A stretch of 64,000 bases of DNA, from positions 248,001 to 312,000 of the forward strand of contig NZ_FNEG01000006.1 in NCBI RefSeq assembly GCF_900100075.1. The letters are read 5' to 3'. How positions within the stretch are numbered: the first letter of the stretch is position 1; every line of letters begins with the position of its first letter. Positions 1 to 8,332 of the stretch are shown here, piece by piece. Source of the stretch: Chryseobacterium jejuense (GTDB lineage Bacteria > Bacteroidota > Bacteroidia > Flavobacteriales > Weeksellaceae). Under the pieces are notes generated by a model. That model had not been told where the DNA came from and did no database searches. It saw nothing but the letters and a program-made list of their open reading frames with translations. The position numbers and the translations under genes are program-made.

Positions 1-2
1 TT

Positions 3-950
3 GCACTGGACAGGATGAATGATGTTTTCTATTCTTACCGTTCGGGGCTTACCCTTTTCAAAACAGCCGGGCTTAGCAGTACTGCAACAACATTCACGAA
101 TGATCAGATTAATGTAGGAACAGCGCAGAGTGGTGAACAGGTTTCATGGCTTAAAATTTCACCTCATACAACAGCATCTTCTACACTTTTCGTTGGAACT
201 AACCTGGGAAGGCTTTTCAAAATTACCAATGCCAATACTCCATCATATACATCTACTGTATTAACATCACCTGCTGCAGGAACCATTTCAGATATAGAAT
301 TTGGGGCTAATGAAAATGAAATTTTATTAACATTATCTAATTATAATCAGATTAGCGTATTCTATTCAACAGATGGTGGAACTTCATGGCAGAATAAAGA
401 AGGTAATTTACCGGATATGCCGGTAAGAACTATTCTTAGAAATCCGGATGATCCAAATGAAGTATTAGTAGGTACAGAATTGGGAGTATGGGGAACTGCT
501 AATTTCCTTTCCGGAGCACCTACATGGTCATCAGTAACAGGAAATATCGGGAATGTAAGAGTAACAAGTCTGGATTACAGACCTTCTACAAAAACTGTTC
601 TGGTTTCTACTTATGGAAGAGGAGCATGGACGACTCAAAATACCAATACTTCTCTGGCAACTTCAGAAACTTCAGCAGTTTCTCCAAGAACGATGAACAG
701 AGTGTATCCTAATCCATCTAAAGGAATTGCCCGTTTAAGATTTAATAATACCAATCATAGTTCTGTGGACATTAGCATATTTGATAAAGCCGGAAGATTG
801 GTATACAGCAAGAAAAATGTAAAATCTGATGAAGAGTTTGGTCAGAAAATGATACCCGGAACGTATATTTTGAAGGCTGAAGATAAAGGAGAGATCGTAT
901 TTAGCGGTAATTTCCTTGTAATTGGACGTACTGGAGGTGATGATGATTAA
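3..950 (+). CDS. T9SS-sorted sortilin/BNR-type beta-propeller protein (5' truncated by window edge)
   Basis: The frame is open to the left edge, so only the C-terminal part is present. It has propeller-like repeats with the hallmark S-x-D-x-G-x-x-W (STDGGTSWQNK), then from about residue 230 a T9SS type A sorting domain (YPNPSKG..., DKAGRLVY, PGTYILK). Proteins with this tail cross the outer membrane through the type IX system and are normally cell-surface attached or released. It resembles the last third of the 1247-residue protein at 12410-16153, so the two are probably paralogues. The extreme C-terminus (IGRTGGDDD) is unusual, because most such tails end in a basic KxxK-like stretch. The substrate is unknown. 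Confidence 0.85.
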   Translation, partial: ALDRMNDVFYSYRSGLTLFKTAGLSSTATTFTNDQINVGTAQSGEQVSWLKISPHTTASSTLFVGTNLGRLFKITNANTPSYTSTVLTSPAAGTISDIEFGANENEILLTLSNYNQISVFYSTDGGTSWQNKEGNLPDMPVRTILRNPDDPNEVLVGTELGVWGTANFLSGAPTWSSVTGNIGNVRVTSLDYRPSTKTVLVSTYGRGAWTTQNTNTSLATSETSAVSPRTMNRVYPNPSKGIARLRFNNTNHSSVDISIFDKAGRLVYSKKNVKSDEEFGQKMIPGTYILKAEDKGEIVFSGNFLVIGRTGGDDD

Positions 951-953
951 AAA

Positions 954-1409
954 ATGAATAATCTATTATTATTAATATTATTTTGGATACTGGCTTCCTG
1001 CGGAATGCCAGTATCCAATTTTCAGGATAAAGCAATTTCCATAATTTCTGCTGAGAAAACAGAATGGTCTGGCGGAAGAGCAGGAGTGAAAGGAACAATA
1101 TATACCATAAAACTGAGGAAAAAGAATAATATTATAATAAAAACCCTGATGGCGGAAGGAAACAAAATTCCATTTAGCCAGAATATATCGGGAGGTGCGA
1201 TTGTAATACAAGGCAGCTTCCAATATAAAAATAATAATGAGGCCAATGTTGAAGATTTACCTGCAGGATCATCTATAGAAAGTACAAAGAAGACTACTAA
1301 TTTTAAAGATAGTTGGATAGAGTATACTTTAGAAAAATCTAATAGGTCCCATAGAATTAGTATTCCAAAGTTTACTTCGGTAGAAACTTATGAAGAACTG
1401 GCTCCTTAA
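954..1409 (+). CDS. Small putative lipoprotein, unknown function
   Basis: A 151-residue protein starting 3 bases after the preceding stop, so it is probably co-transcribed. The N-terminus is a short hydrophobic segment ending in a lipobox-like LASC (Cys16), which suggests a signal peptidase II lipoprotein facing the periplasm or outer membrane. The rest is hydrophilic, contains beta-type stretches (IYTIKLRKKNNIII, GGAIVIQGSFQ), and matches no family I recognise. Its position behind a surface propeller protein suggests an accessory envelope role, but this is inferred from adjacency only. Confidence 0.6.
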   Translation: MNNLLLLILFWILASCGMPVSNFQDKAISIISAEKTEWSGGRAGVKGTIYTIKLRKKNNIIIKTLMAEGNKIPFSQNISGGAIVIQGSFQYKNNNEANVEDLPAGSSIESTKKTTNFKDSWIEYTLEKSNRSHRISIPKFTSVETYEELAP

Positions 1410-1420
1410 AATATCTTTTA

Positions 1421-1972
1421 TTGTTGAACAGAAAACTATTTTTTATCTTTTTATGTATTCCGGTAATCATGTTATTTAATAATATGGCTTACAAGGTTGT
1501 TTCTCATGTAAAAAGAAAACTATACGAACATACACAGTATAATATTGCCCGTCATCCTTTAAAGAAATCCAAAACAGTATGCTTTACAGAAGATGATCTT
1601 GTAAAAGCAGAATGGAAAGAAGACAAAGAATTTGTACTCAATGGATATTCTTATGATGTTGTTCAGGTGAGCAGGATCAATGGGGAAAAGCTTTTTTTCT
1701 GTTACCTGGATAAAAAAGACATCATCATCAATTCATTGGTGGATCTTTCGAAAAAATTAACCGTTAAGAAAAGAGATCTGAGAACTCAGATTGATCTCCA
1801 AGGCCATAAGAAAGTTGTACTTAAAACATCCCGTTTTACCATTCTTGGTGAGAAGGAATTTTCCATTTTTTTAACGTTGGATCTAAATACAATACCCAAT
1901 CACTATTACCTATTAGAAAGTACTCATTATTTATCTATTAGTATTCCGCCTCCGGAGAATCACTTTGTTTAA
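1421..1972 (+). CDS. Membrane-anchored hypothetical protein
   Basis: A 183-residue protein. The likely start is TTG at 1421 or TTG at 1424, only 11-14 bases after the previous gene; no ATG gives a sensible N-terminus. One hydrophobic segment (about residues 5-25, FFIFLCIPVIMLF) can act as a signal anchor, and the remainder is predicted extracytoplasmic with many Lys residues. I recognise no domain. It sits between a lipoprotein and a TonB-dependent receptor on the same strand and may belong to the same transcript. Confidence 0.5.
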   Translation: MLNRKLFFIFLCIPVIMLFNNMAYKVVSHVKRKLYEHTQYNIARHPLKKSKTVCFTEDDLVKAEWKEDKEFVLNGYSYDVVQVSRINGEKLFFCYLDKKDIIINSLVDLSKKLTVKKRDLRTQIDLQGHKKVVLKTSRFTILGEKEFSIFLTLDLNTIPNHYYLLESTHYLSISIPPPENHFV

Positions 1973-2009
1973 AGTGAATATAATATTAATGATAACTAAT
2001 TTTTAAATA

Positions 2010-4196
2010 ATGAAAAAATATATATGCATAGCAGCAATGTTAGGTTGCGCTATAGCTCATGCTCAACAGGTACAGGAAGGATCAATTGATGAAGTTAATA
2101 TCCTTGGTAGAAAGAAAATAAAACAAGAACGAGCAGAATTCAAAAGACATGGACAATCTGTAGAAACGCTTTCTGAAGAAGATCTTAACAGGAACAATCC
2201 TGCTGCTATTGACCAAACATTGTCAACAATGCCAGGTCTTCAGGTAGACAAACGAACCAATTTTGGTGGGCAGAGACTTGTACTTCGTGGATATGGAAAC
2301 GATCAGAAGTTTAATAACTGGGGGGTGAAAGCCTACTGGAATAATATGCCGTTAACCAATGCAGAAGGGGTAACAGTGTTGGATGATGTTGACTTTGCTT
2401 ATGTGACCAATGTAGAAGTTATCAAAGGTCCTGCAGCAACCATGTATGGTGGTGGAGTTGGAGGAGCGGTCCGTTTTTATACCCGTCCGGATTTCACAAA
2501 AGGTGCATCCATCTCAGAAAACGCTATGTTCGGGGCATTTAAAACATTCCAGTCGAGAACACAATTGAATGTTGCCGATGAGAATTACTCTGTAAGTGCA
2601 GCCTACGGACACCTTGAAACAGATGGATACAGACCTAATGGCAGCGGATTGAAAAACTTCTTTAATGTGAATGGTACCGTTAAGTTGGGAAAAAAAGATC
2701 AGTTAAGCTTCTTTGCAAGCCAGGCTTATTCTTATGAGCATACTTCAGGACAGATTTCATACGATGATTATTATGCTGGAATTGATAACGGAAACCCTGC
2801 TTATATCCGAAAAAACTCTGGAACGAAAATAAAATCAACAAGAGTAGGATTGAGTAATATGGTAAGTCTTACTTCTAATTTAAGAAACTATACCACTTTG
2901 TTTTATTATAACGCAAATACGGAAAGTGTTTCGGCGGGAGCCTACGGAGTAACAAGCGCTCCGAATGTAGGATTGCGTTCTACTTTTACATTAAAGAATG
3001 AATTTAAAGATTTTGAAAACCGTTTAGATTTTGGAGTAGAAATACAAAATTCAGTATCTACTACTTCAAGCTACCGATTTACCGGTTCTGAAACTGAGCC
3101 TTTGCAGACGACAGGGATGGGTGGAGCTTCTTATTTTAAATATAATAATAATCAATCCACCTACTTTGTGATTGATTATCTTACCTATAAACCTTGGGGG
3201 CTTACTTTGTTGGCGGGTATAAGTGCTAATAGAACAAATTATGATAGAAAAGATCTTTATGCATTGCCAGGTTTGATTGCTGGCCGTAAAGACCAGTCAT
3301 TCAACAAGAAATATGACATGGCGTACACTCCTCACTTTGCTTTGCAGAAAGAATGGAAACATCAGATCTTTAATTTGAGCTATAGTGAAGGATATAATTC
3401 TCCTACAGCAGCTTCATCATACATTACCGGTACCAATACCATGAATGATGATTTAAAACCTGAACGTGCAAGAATGGTAGATTTTAGTGTACACGGGCTT
3501 TTAATGAATACCAAATTAGATTACCGTATTTCAGCATTCAGGATAGATTATTCTGATAAACTTACACAGTTGTTAATTCCGGGGAATATGGCTAATCAGA
3601 CATACTGGGCTAATACTGGAAGCCAGAAAAATACCGGTTTGGAAGTGAGCGTCGGATACCAGTACAGATCAGAGAATTCATTTATTGAAAGAGTGGTTCC
3701 ATTTGTAAATCTTTCTTATTATGATACGAAGTATAAAGACTTTTCAATGTATGATCCAAAATATATAGACCCTGTTACAGGTAAGACTATAGGGAAATTA
3801 ATGGTATATGACCATAAGACAGTGGTGGGAGTTCCAAGGAATAAATACGCTGTAGGGTTGGATATTTTTACTAAACCAGGATTCTATCTTGTGAATACCT
3901 ATAATTATCTTGGAAATGTATATGCAGACTTCGGAAATTCTAATCTGGTAAAAGGATTTGGATTGTTTAACTCTAAGTTAGGATTTAAAAAATCTTTCAA
4001 CAAATTTGACTTAGACTTGTATGTAATGGGGAACAATCTTACCAATCAAACTAACTATACTTTTCTATTCTTAGGAAATAATATCAATGATTCTGATACA
4101 GGAAGTGGTTACCCTAAGGGAGTAAGTACAGATCTTAATCCAGGACCTGGGAAATCTTATTTCTTTTATGGATTTAATGTGAAATACAGATTCTGA
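2010..4196 (+). CDS. TonB-dependent outer-membrane receptor
   Basis: A 728-residue outer-membrane transporter. It has a signal peptide (about 1-18, cleaved after AHA), a TonB-box-like stretch and plug domain (about 45-160, with the plug motifs PGLQVDKR, LVLRGYG, VEVIKGPAATMYGGGVGGAV), then a 22-strand-type barrel ending in aromatic Phe (FNVKYRF). Such receptors take up iron-siderophores, cobalamin or other large ligands using ExbBD-TonB energy. The PGLQV...RGYG plug resembles siderophore receptors of the FecA/FhuA type, but the ligand cannot be read from sequence. No CarboxypepD_reg domain and no SusD partner is next to it, which argues against a SusCD glycan system. A terminator follows directly. 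Confidence 0.85.
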   Translation: MKKYICIAAMLGCAIAHAQQVQEGSIDEVNILGRKKIKQERAEFKRHGQSVETLSEEDLNRNNPAAIDQTLSTMPGLQVDKRTNFGGQRLVLRGYGNDQKFNNWGVKAYWNNMPLTNAEGVTVLDDVDFAYVTNVEVIKGPAATMYGGGVGGAVRFYTRPDFTKGASISENAMFGAFKTFQSRTQLNVADENYSVSAAYGHLETDGYRPNGSGLKNFFNVNGTVKLGKKDQLSFFASQAYSYEHTSGQISYDDYYAGIDNGNPAYIRKNSGTKIKSTRVGLSNMVSLTSNLRNYTTLFYYNANTESVSAGAYGVTSAPNVGLRSTFTLKNEFKDFENRLDFGVEIQNSVSTTSSYRFTGSETEPLQTTGMGGASYFKYNNNQSTYFVIDYLTYKPWGLTLLAGISANRTNYDRKDLYALPGLIAGRKDQSFNKKYDMAYTPHFALQKEWKHQIFNLSYSEGYNSPTAASSYITGTNTMNDDLKPERARMVDFSVHGLLMNTKLDYRISAFRIDYSDKLTQLLIPGNMANQTYWANTGSQKNTGLEVSVGYQYRSENSFIERVVPFVNLSYYDTKYKDFSMYDPKYIDPVTGKTIGKLMVYDHKTVVGVPRNKYAVGLDIFTKPGFYLVNTYNYLGNVYADFGNSNLVKGFGLFNSKLGFKKSFNKFDLDLYVMGNNLTNQTNYTFLFLGNNINDSDTGSGYPKGVSTDLNPGPGKSYFFYGFNVKYRF

Positions 4197-4213
4197 TCTG
4201 AAAAATAGCATCT

Positions 4214-4252
4214 TAAAAAAAACTGTTTCATAAAATTGAAACAGTTTTTTTA
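4214..4252 (+). terminator. Rho-independent terminator after the TonB receptor
   Basis: Perfect inverted repeat aactgtttca / tgaaacagtt with a short loop followed by a run of seven T, directly after the receptor stop. It separates the receptor from the Crp-type regulator. Confidence 0.85.
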
Positions 4253-4375
4253 TTGCCAATTGTTAATATAGAGAATTTTTTATAGTAAATCTTCATATAA
4301 AGGGGTTTTAAGATTGTATTTATTTATTAATAATTAAAGTTTTTTGTTTTTTATCGAATAGTTGATCTTGTTTTA

Positions 4376-4383
4376 TATATTTG
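4376..4383 (+). promoter_or_regulatory. Candidate -7 promoter element (TATATTTG) for the Crp-type regulator
   Basis: Exact match to the Bacteroidota -7 consensus TAnnTTTG, 27 bases before the ATG at 4411. It overlaps the alternative TTG start at 4381 and so excludes that start. No convincing -33 TTTG was seen at the expected spacing. Confidence 0.5.
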
Positions 4384-4410
4384 TTTCAAAATATTGAAGG
4401 AAAAAAGGAT

Positions 4411-5058
4411 ATGGATAATCAATTTATTATTCAGAAATTCGGGTTCTTGGGAAACGATTTTCTGGATGAGTTTCAGAAGCATGCTGTGTTAGCAGATATA
4501 AAATCAAAGACAGAAATTGTGAGAGAAGGGCAGAAAAATAAGTATGTCCCTTTTTTACTCAAAGGATCTATAAAAGTTTTTACACTTAATGACGGAAGAG
4601 AGCTCATCTATTATTATATTAAAGAAAGTGATAGCTGTCTGATGACTTTTTCATCTATTTTTACAGATTACATAAGCAGAGTTTATGCTGTAGCAGAGGA
4701 AGATTCCGAAGCATTGTTGGTTCCAGTTTCCATTATGCATGAATGGCTGTTGAGGTTTCCTGAGATTAATAAATTGTTTTATCGTGAATATGACAGACGA
4801 TTTTCAGAAGTAATGAATATGGTAAACGATGCTGTTTTTCACCGTCTGGATAAAAGAGTTCTTAATTATATCAAACAACAAATTTCCGCTACTGGAAATA
4901 ATCCCATAAAAATTACGCACAGAGAAATCGCCAATAATCTTGGAACCTCCAGAGAAGTGGTAAGCAGAGTTTTGAAGAAAATAGAGAGTGATGGAGATAT
5001 TCTGCAAACAAAAGAAGGAATAAAAGTCGCTGTAAATGACAATGTTAGATTAGTCTAA
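4411..5058 (+). CDS. Crp/Fnr-family transcriptional regulator
   Basis: A 215-residue regulator: N-terminal cyclic-nucleotide-binding-like beta-roll (about 10-125), dimerisation helix, and C-terminal winged HTH (about 150-213). The recognition helix reads TSREVVSRVL, so Ser180-Arg181-Glu182 and Arg186 align with the DNA-contacting R180/E181/R185 of E. coli CRP rather than with the E-S-R set of FNR. I see no N-terminal Fe-S cysteine cluster, so oxygen sensing by an FNR cluster is unlikely. The ATG at 4411 is preferred over TTG 4381 because it has an AAGGAAAAAAGG upstream and the promoter covers the TTG. It lies just before a five-gene envelope operon whose promoter carries a GTGA-N6-TCAC palindrome, its likely target. 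Confidence 0.88.
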   Translation: MDNQFIIQKFGFLGNDFLDEFQKHAVLADIKSKTEIVREGQKNKYVPFLLKGSIKVFTLNDGRELIYYYIKESDSCLMTFSSIFTDYISRVYAVAEEDSEALLVPVSIMHEWLLRFPEINKLFYREYDRRFSEVMNMVNDAVFHRLDKRVLNYIKQQISATGNNPIKITHREIANNLGTSREVVSRVLKKIESDGDILQTKEGIKVAVNDNVRLV

Positions 5059-5110
5059 TTTATATTGTTTTAAATATTTTAGATTTATGATTGATAAAAA
5101 CTATTTTCTT

Positions 5111-5126
5111 GGTGACTTTTATCACA
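5111..5126. promoter_or_regulatory. Crp-like operator palindrome GGTGACTTTTATCACA
   Basis: Contains GTGA-N6-TCAC, the core arrangement recognised by CRP-type proteins. Its centre is about 30 bases before the -7 candidate at 5149-5156, roughly -44 from the implied transcription start, which is a position typical of class II-like activation. It sits between the regulator gene and the operon. Confidence 0.6.
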
Positions 5127-5148
5127 TATTTTTGAATTGATAACACGA

Positions 5149-5156
5149 TAGATTTG
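5149..5156 (+). promoter_or_regulatory. Candidate -7 element (TAGATTTG) of the DUF5777 operon
   Basis: Exact TAnnTTTG match 29 bases before the ATG at 5186. A -33 TTTG at good spacing is missing (the nearest, at 5131-5134, is too close), which fits a promoter that depends on an activator bound at 5111-5126. Confidence 0.5.
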
Positions 5157-5185
5157 TTATATCATAATTTAATAGAAATTGTAAT

Positions 5186-6028
5186 ATGACAAAAGCTCTC
5201 TTATTTTTGTCGGTACTTTCATCAGTTTTTGCCTTTGCACAGGAAGATCTGCTGAAAGATATCGATACTGTACAAACCAGTACAGATACTTCACAACCTG
5301 CATTCAAAGCACTGCAGATTGTAACCGGACAATCCACTAAACTTGCCGCCAAAAAAGAATGGTATATGGTAGTGGCCCACCGTTTTGGCGATGTAAGCGC
5401 CGGTTTTAAGGATTTTTTCGGATTAGATAATGCCTCTACTAAGCTAGGTGTCATCTACGGAGTTACAGATGCCATATCTTTAAGTCTGTCCCGGGAAACC
5501 AATATGAAAACTTTTGAAGGTGGCATTAAATATAGATTGGTAAAACAAAATGACAGTTTTCCCATAGATGTTGTAGGCTATCATGTAATGGGTGCCAATA
5601 CAGCTTTGGATAAAGATACCTATCCACACCTTAGATTCAGTGACAGACTATCATATCTTACACAGGCTCTTATTTCCAGAAGATTTAGTGATAAATTCTC
5701 ATTACAGCTTACCCCTTCATACGTACATAAGAATCTTTATGAGCCTACTGTAGAAGATAAAAACCAATTTCTTGCCGGGCTTGGCGGACGCTATAAAATT
5801 TCAAAAAGAATTTCTGTAAATGCAGAATATTTTGTGAATTTCGACAATCACAGTTTTTATAAAAACCCCTTATCATTAGGGTTGGATATAGAAACCGGAG
5901 GACATATTTTCCAGCTTTTATTTACGAACTCCCAGATCAATTCAGATATTGGATATCTTACAAATGCATCCGGAAATTGGGGAAAAGGACACATTTTCTT
6001 TGGGTTTAATCTTTACAGAGTTTTTTAA
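5186..6028 (+). CDS. DUF5777 family outer-membrane beta-barrel protein
   Basis: A 280-residue protein with an 18-residue signal peptide (cleaved near FAFA-Q) and a body rich in amphipathic beta strands. It contains the DUF5777-type stretch WYMVVAHRFGDVSAGFKDFFGLDNAST and ends in a barrel-type terminal strand with aromatic Phe. The family is predicted to form a small outer-membrane barrel; its substrate is not known to me. It opens an operon whose next gene starts 1 base after its stop, and encodes the outer-membrane component of a set of otherwise periplasmic or secreted proteins. Expression is probably controlled by the upstream Crp-type regulator. Confidence 0.85.
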   Translation: MTKALLFLSVLSSVFAFAQEDLLKDIDTVQTSTDTSQPAFKALQIVTGQSTKLAAKKEWYMVVAHRFGDVSAGFKDFFGLDNASTKLGVIYGVTDAISLSLSRETNMKTFEGGIKYRLVKQNDSFPIDVVGYHVMGANTALDKDTYPHLRFSDRLSYLTQALISRRFSDKFSLQLTPSYVHKNLYEPTVEDKNQFLAGLGGRYKISKRISVNAEYFVNFDNHSFYKNPLSLGLDIETGGHIFQLLFTNSQINSDIGYLTNASGNWGKGHIFFGFNLYRVF

Positions 6029-6029
6029 T

Positions 6030-6377
6030 ATGAGAAAAGGAATATACATACTAGCCATATCATTTGCAGCGGTTATTATTGCGTGTGAAAGCAGGACCTA
6101 TGAGGAAATTTCAGAAAACACCCCCATTATATTGCCTGTAAAATATACAACAGATATAAAATCGATTATGGATAATAACTGCATTGGATGCCATTCAGCA
6201 GGAAGTTTTAAACCGCTAGCCACTTATGATCAGGTAAAAAATAATATAGATGGGATTATTGACCGGATTCAAAGAGCAAACGGAGACCCACAGAAAATGC
6301 CCAAAGGAGGTTCATTATCGGCAACGCAGATCAATATGTTCATTAAGTGGAAAGCTGATGGATTAACCGAAAACTAA
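6030..6377 (+). CDS. Monohaem c-type cytochrome lipoprotein
   Basis: A 115-residue protein. The ATG at 6030, 1 base after the previous stop, is chosen because it begins a signal peptide ending in the lipobox IIAC (Cys19); a longer frame from 5949 only reads through the end of the barrel gene. The CIGCH haem-c attachment motif is at residues 51-55 and a likely axial Met90 lies in KMPKGG, as in small class I or planctomycete-type cytochromes. It is predicted to be a membrane-anchored periplasmic electron carrier. Its place inside this operon suggests a redox role for the whole cluster. Confidence 0.85.
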   Translation: MRKGIYILAISFAAVIIACESRTYEEISENTPIILPVKYTTDIKSIMDNNCIGCHSAGSFKPLATYDQVKNNIDGIIDRIQRANGDPQKMPKGGSLSATQINMFIKWKADGLTEN

Positions 6378-6387
6378 AATATTTGAT

Positions 6388-6930
6388 ATGAAAAAACTAA
6401 CATTATTGAGCGTATTCTTACTTTTTGCTGGTTACGCTTCAGCCCAGAAATACAGTTCAAAAACCGGTAAACTATCATTTGAAGCATCAGTACCTCTTTT
6501 TGAAGATATTTATGCCCAGGATGATGCTAATCTGGTTATTCTTAATGCGGATACCGGAGAAATGGCATCTGTTTCTGTTGTTAAAAATTTCCATTTTAAA
6601 ACCAAATTAATGGAAGAGCATTTCAATGAAAGCTATGCTGAGTCAGCAAAATTTCCTAAAACTACATTCAAAGGAAAAATTGTAGGCTTCGACAAATCAA
6701 AACTTACTGCCAGCCCACAGAAATATACAGTTCAGGGGACTTTAAACTTTCATGGAGTAGATAAAGCGATTACTTCTGCAGCTTCAGTGTATGCAAAGGA
6801 TGGAAAGATTTATATGCAGGGAAGCTTTGTAGCAAGACCGGCAGATTATAAAGTAACCATACCTAAGTTGGTTGCTAAAAAAGTTGCAGAAAGTGTAAAT
6901 GTTGAATACAACTATATTCTGATAAAATGA
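6388..6930 (+). CDS. YceI family periplasmic lipid-binding protein
   Basis: A 180-residue protein with a signal peptide (about 1-19, YASA-Q) and a lipocalin-like YceI domain over nearly its whole length (SSKTGKLSFEAS, FHFKTKLMEEHFNES, FPKTTFKGKI, HGVDKAITSAASV). YceI proteins bind isoprenoid or quinone-like amphiphiles in an extended beta barrel. It starts 10 bases after the cytochrome gene and its stop overlaps the next start (ATGA), so translation is probably coupled. A quinone-type ligand beside a cytochrome c would make sense, but that is inference. Confidence 0.9.
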   Translation: MKKLTLLSVFLLFAGYASAQKYSSKTGKLSFEASVPLFEDIYAQDDANLVILNADTGEMASVSVVKNFHFKTKLMEEHFNESYAESAKFPKTTFKGKIVGFDKSKLTASPQKYTVQGTLNFHGVDKAITSAASVYAKDGKIYMQGSFVARPADYKVTIPKLVAKKVAESVNVEYNYILIK

Positions 6931-7451
6931 GAAACCTGATTATAGCACTGAGTGTATTTCTAGGATCTTTTTTATGGGCCCAGGAGAAAGCAAAATCCAT
7001 ATTTGATATTGCCAGAAGCGGAACCGTTTCGGAAGTAAAAGAACTAATGAAGCAGAATCCTGATATCATCAATCAAACCAATGAAAATGGTTTTTCACCT
7101 CTTATTCTGGCTTGCTACAGAGGAAATGTAGAAGTAGCTGAATTTTTAATAGATCATGTAAAGAATGTAAACTATAAAAGCAAAGAAGGAACAGCATTAG
7201 CGGGGCTTTCCGTGAAATACAACAAAAAACTGGTTGAAGATTTACTAAAGAAAAATGCAGATCCTAATATTGCAGATGATACGGGTTCTACACCATTATT
7301 TTGGGCAGTAAAATTCGGAAATAAAGAACTCATTGAACTTCTGCTTAAATATAAAGCCGATAAATCAATAAAAGATTCAATGGGAATGACTCCTTTTGAA
7401 TATGCCTTACAGACCCACAAGGAAGAAATCATTAATATCTTAAAAAAGTGA
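6927..7451 (+). CDS. Secreted ankyrin-repeat protein
   Basis: A 174-residue protein with a signal peptide (about 1-18, FLWA-Q) and about four ankyrin repeats (NGFSPLILACYRGNVEVAEFLI, GTALAGLSVKYNKKLVEDLL, GSTPLFWAVKFGNKELIELLL, GMTPFEYALQTHKEEIINILK). It overlaps the YceI gene by 4 bases and the next gene begins 1 base after its stop. Small periplasmic ankyrin proteins in bacteria often sit beside redox enzymes and act as binding or chaperone modules; the partner here is probably another product of this operon. Confidence 0.9.
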   Translation: MRNLIIALSVFLGSFLWAQEKAKSIFDIARSGTVSEVKELMKQNPDIINQTNENGFSPLILACYRGNVEVAEFLIDHVKNVNYKSKEGTALAGLSVKYNKKLVEDLLKKNADPNIADDTGSTPLFWAVKFGNKELIELLLKYKADKSIKDSMGMTPFEYALQTHKEEIINILKK

Positions 7452-7452
7452 T

Positions 7453-8196
7453 ATGAAAAAAACTTTACTAACATTAGGATTGCTTATTGCAAATTTTGCA
7501 TGGGCACAGTTTTCGTCAGGAACGGTAGCTCTTCCAGCTACCGGTATGACGGTGAAATTAGATACAACCCCTACAGGAGTAACACTCACATTAACAGGAA
7601 ACAGCAATTACATGCTTGGAATTGGGTTTGGAACTACAGGTATGGCCTCAGGGTCTGATGGATTTATTTATAATTCTACAGCTAACAGAGATTATACATT
7701 TATAGGGAAGACAATGCCTAATGCAGATCCTAGCCAGGACTGGACGGAAACATCAAATACAGTATCAGGAAGTACAAGAACTATTGTGGCTACAAGAAGT
7801 CTTTCCGGAGGTGCCGGTGATTTTGCAATTCCGAATGCAGCAGGAACAATCAATATTTTCTATGCTAGTAAGACTGGTAATACTCTAGGGTATCATGATG
7901 TAGGACGAGATTATGCAACTTTAACAATGGCTTCCAGTACTCTATCAACAAATGAAGTTACTGCTGCGAACAAGAAAATCAGTCTTTATCCTAATCCAGC
8001 TAAGACCACTGTGAATTTCAAAAATGTTGACAAGATCAATTCTCTTGAGGTTTATGATGCAACAGGGCGAAAAGTAAAATCTATAAAACCGGATGGAGAA
8101 AATATCAGTGTTGAAGACCTTAAGCCGGGAACCTATTATTTTGAAATCAAATTGAAAGATGGAAGCTTGTCCTACGAAAAGCTAATCAAAGAATAA
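7453..8196 (+). CDS. DOMON-like protein with T9SS type A sorting domain
   Basis: A 247-residue protein: signal peptide (about 1-19), a globular beta domain (about 20-160), and a T9SS sorting domain (about 172-247, LYPNPAKTTVNF, DATGRKVKS, PGTYYFEIKL). The globular part follows the layout of DOMON haem/sugar-binding domains (MLGIGFGTTGMASGSDGFIY, then a P-x-x-D-x-x-Q-like NADPSQDW, then TIVATRSL and LGYHDVGRDYATL). The DOMON assignment is a pattern judgement, not a search result. If right, the operon supplies a surface-exposed haem- or sugar-binding protein together with a periplasmic cytochrome c. It is the last gene of the operon. Confidence 0.75.
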   Translation: MKKTLLTLGLLIANFAWAQFSSGTVALPATGMTVKLDTTPTGVTLTLTGNSNYMLGIGFGTTGMASGSDGFIYNSTANRDYTFIGKTMPNADPSQDWTETSNTVSGSTRTIVATRSLSGGAGDFAIPNAAGTINIFYASKTGNTLGYHDVGRDYATLTMASSTLSTNEVTAANKKISLYPNPAKTTVNFKNVDKINSLEVYDATGRKVKSIKPDGENISVEDLKPGTYYFEIKLKDGSLSYEKLIKE

Positions 8197-8218
8197 AAAA
8201 ACACATCCAAATATTTTT

Positions 8219-8255
8219 AATAATACCTCTGATTTTTCAGGGGTATTATTCTTTT
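8219..8255 (+). terminator. Terminator of the envelope redox operon
   Basis: Inverted repeat aataatacctctga / caggggtattatt around a T-rich loop, followed by CTTTT. It lies 22 bases after the last stop of the operon. Confidence 0.75.
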
Positions 8256-8312
8256 GTGTATTGATCATAGTTTTTAATAGCCTTTATTCAAGGGTGTTGC
8301 CTGGTTTTTTTA

Positions 8313-8320
8313 TATATTTG
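8313..8320 (+). promoter_or_regulatory. Candidate -7 element (TATATTTG) for the GrpB-family gene
   Basis: Exact TAnnTTTG match 13-19 bases before the ATGs at 8333 and 8339. It shows that the longer upstream reading frame (from 8261) is not the real start. Confidence 0.5.
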
Positions 8321-8332
8321 TGTAGTAAGCGG

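Noticed and set aside
5949..6029. A longer N-terminus for the cytochrome c lipoprotein
   Set aside because: The extra residues only read through the end of the barrel gene in another frame; the lipoprotein signal begins at 6030.
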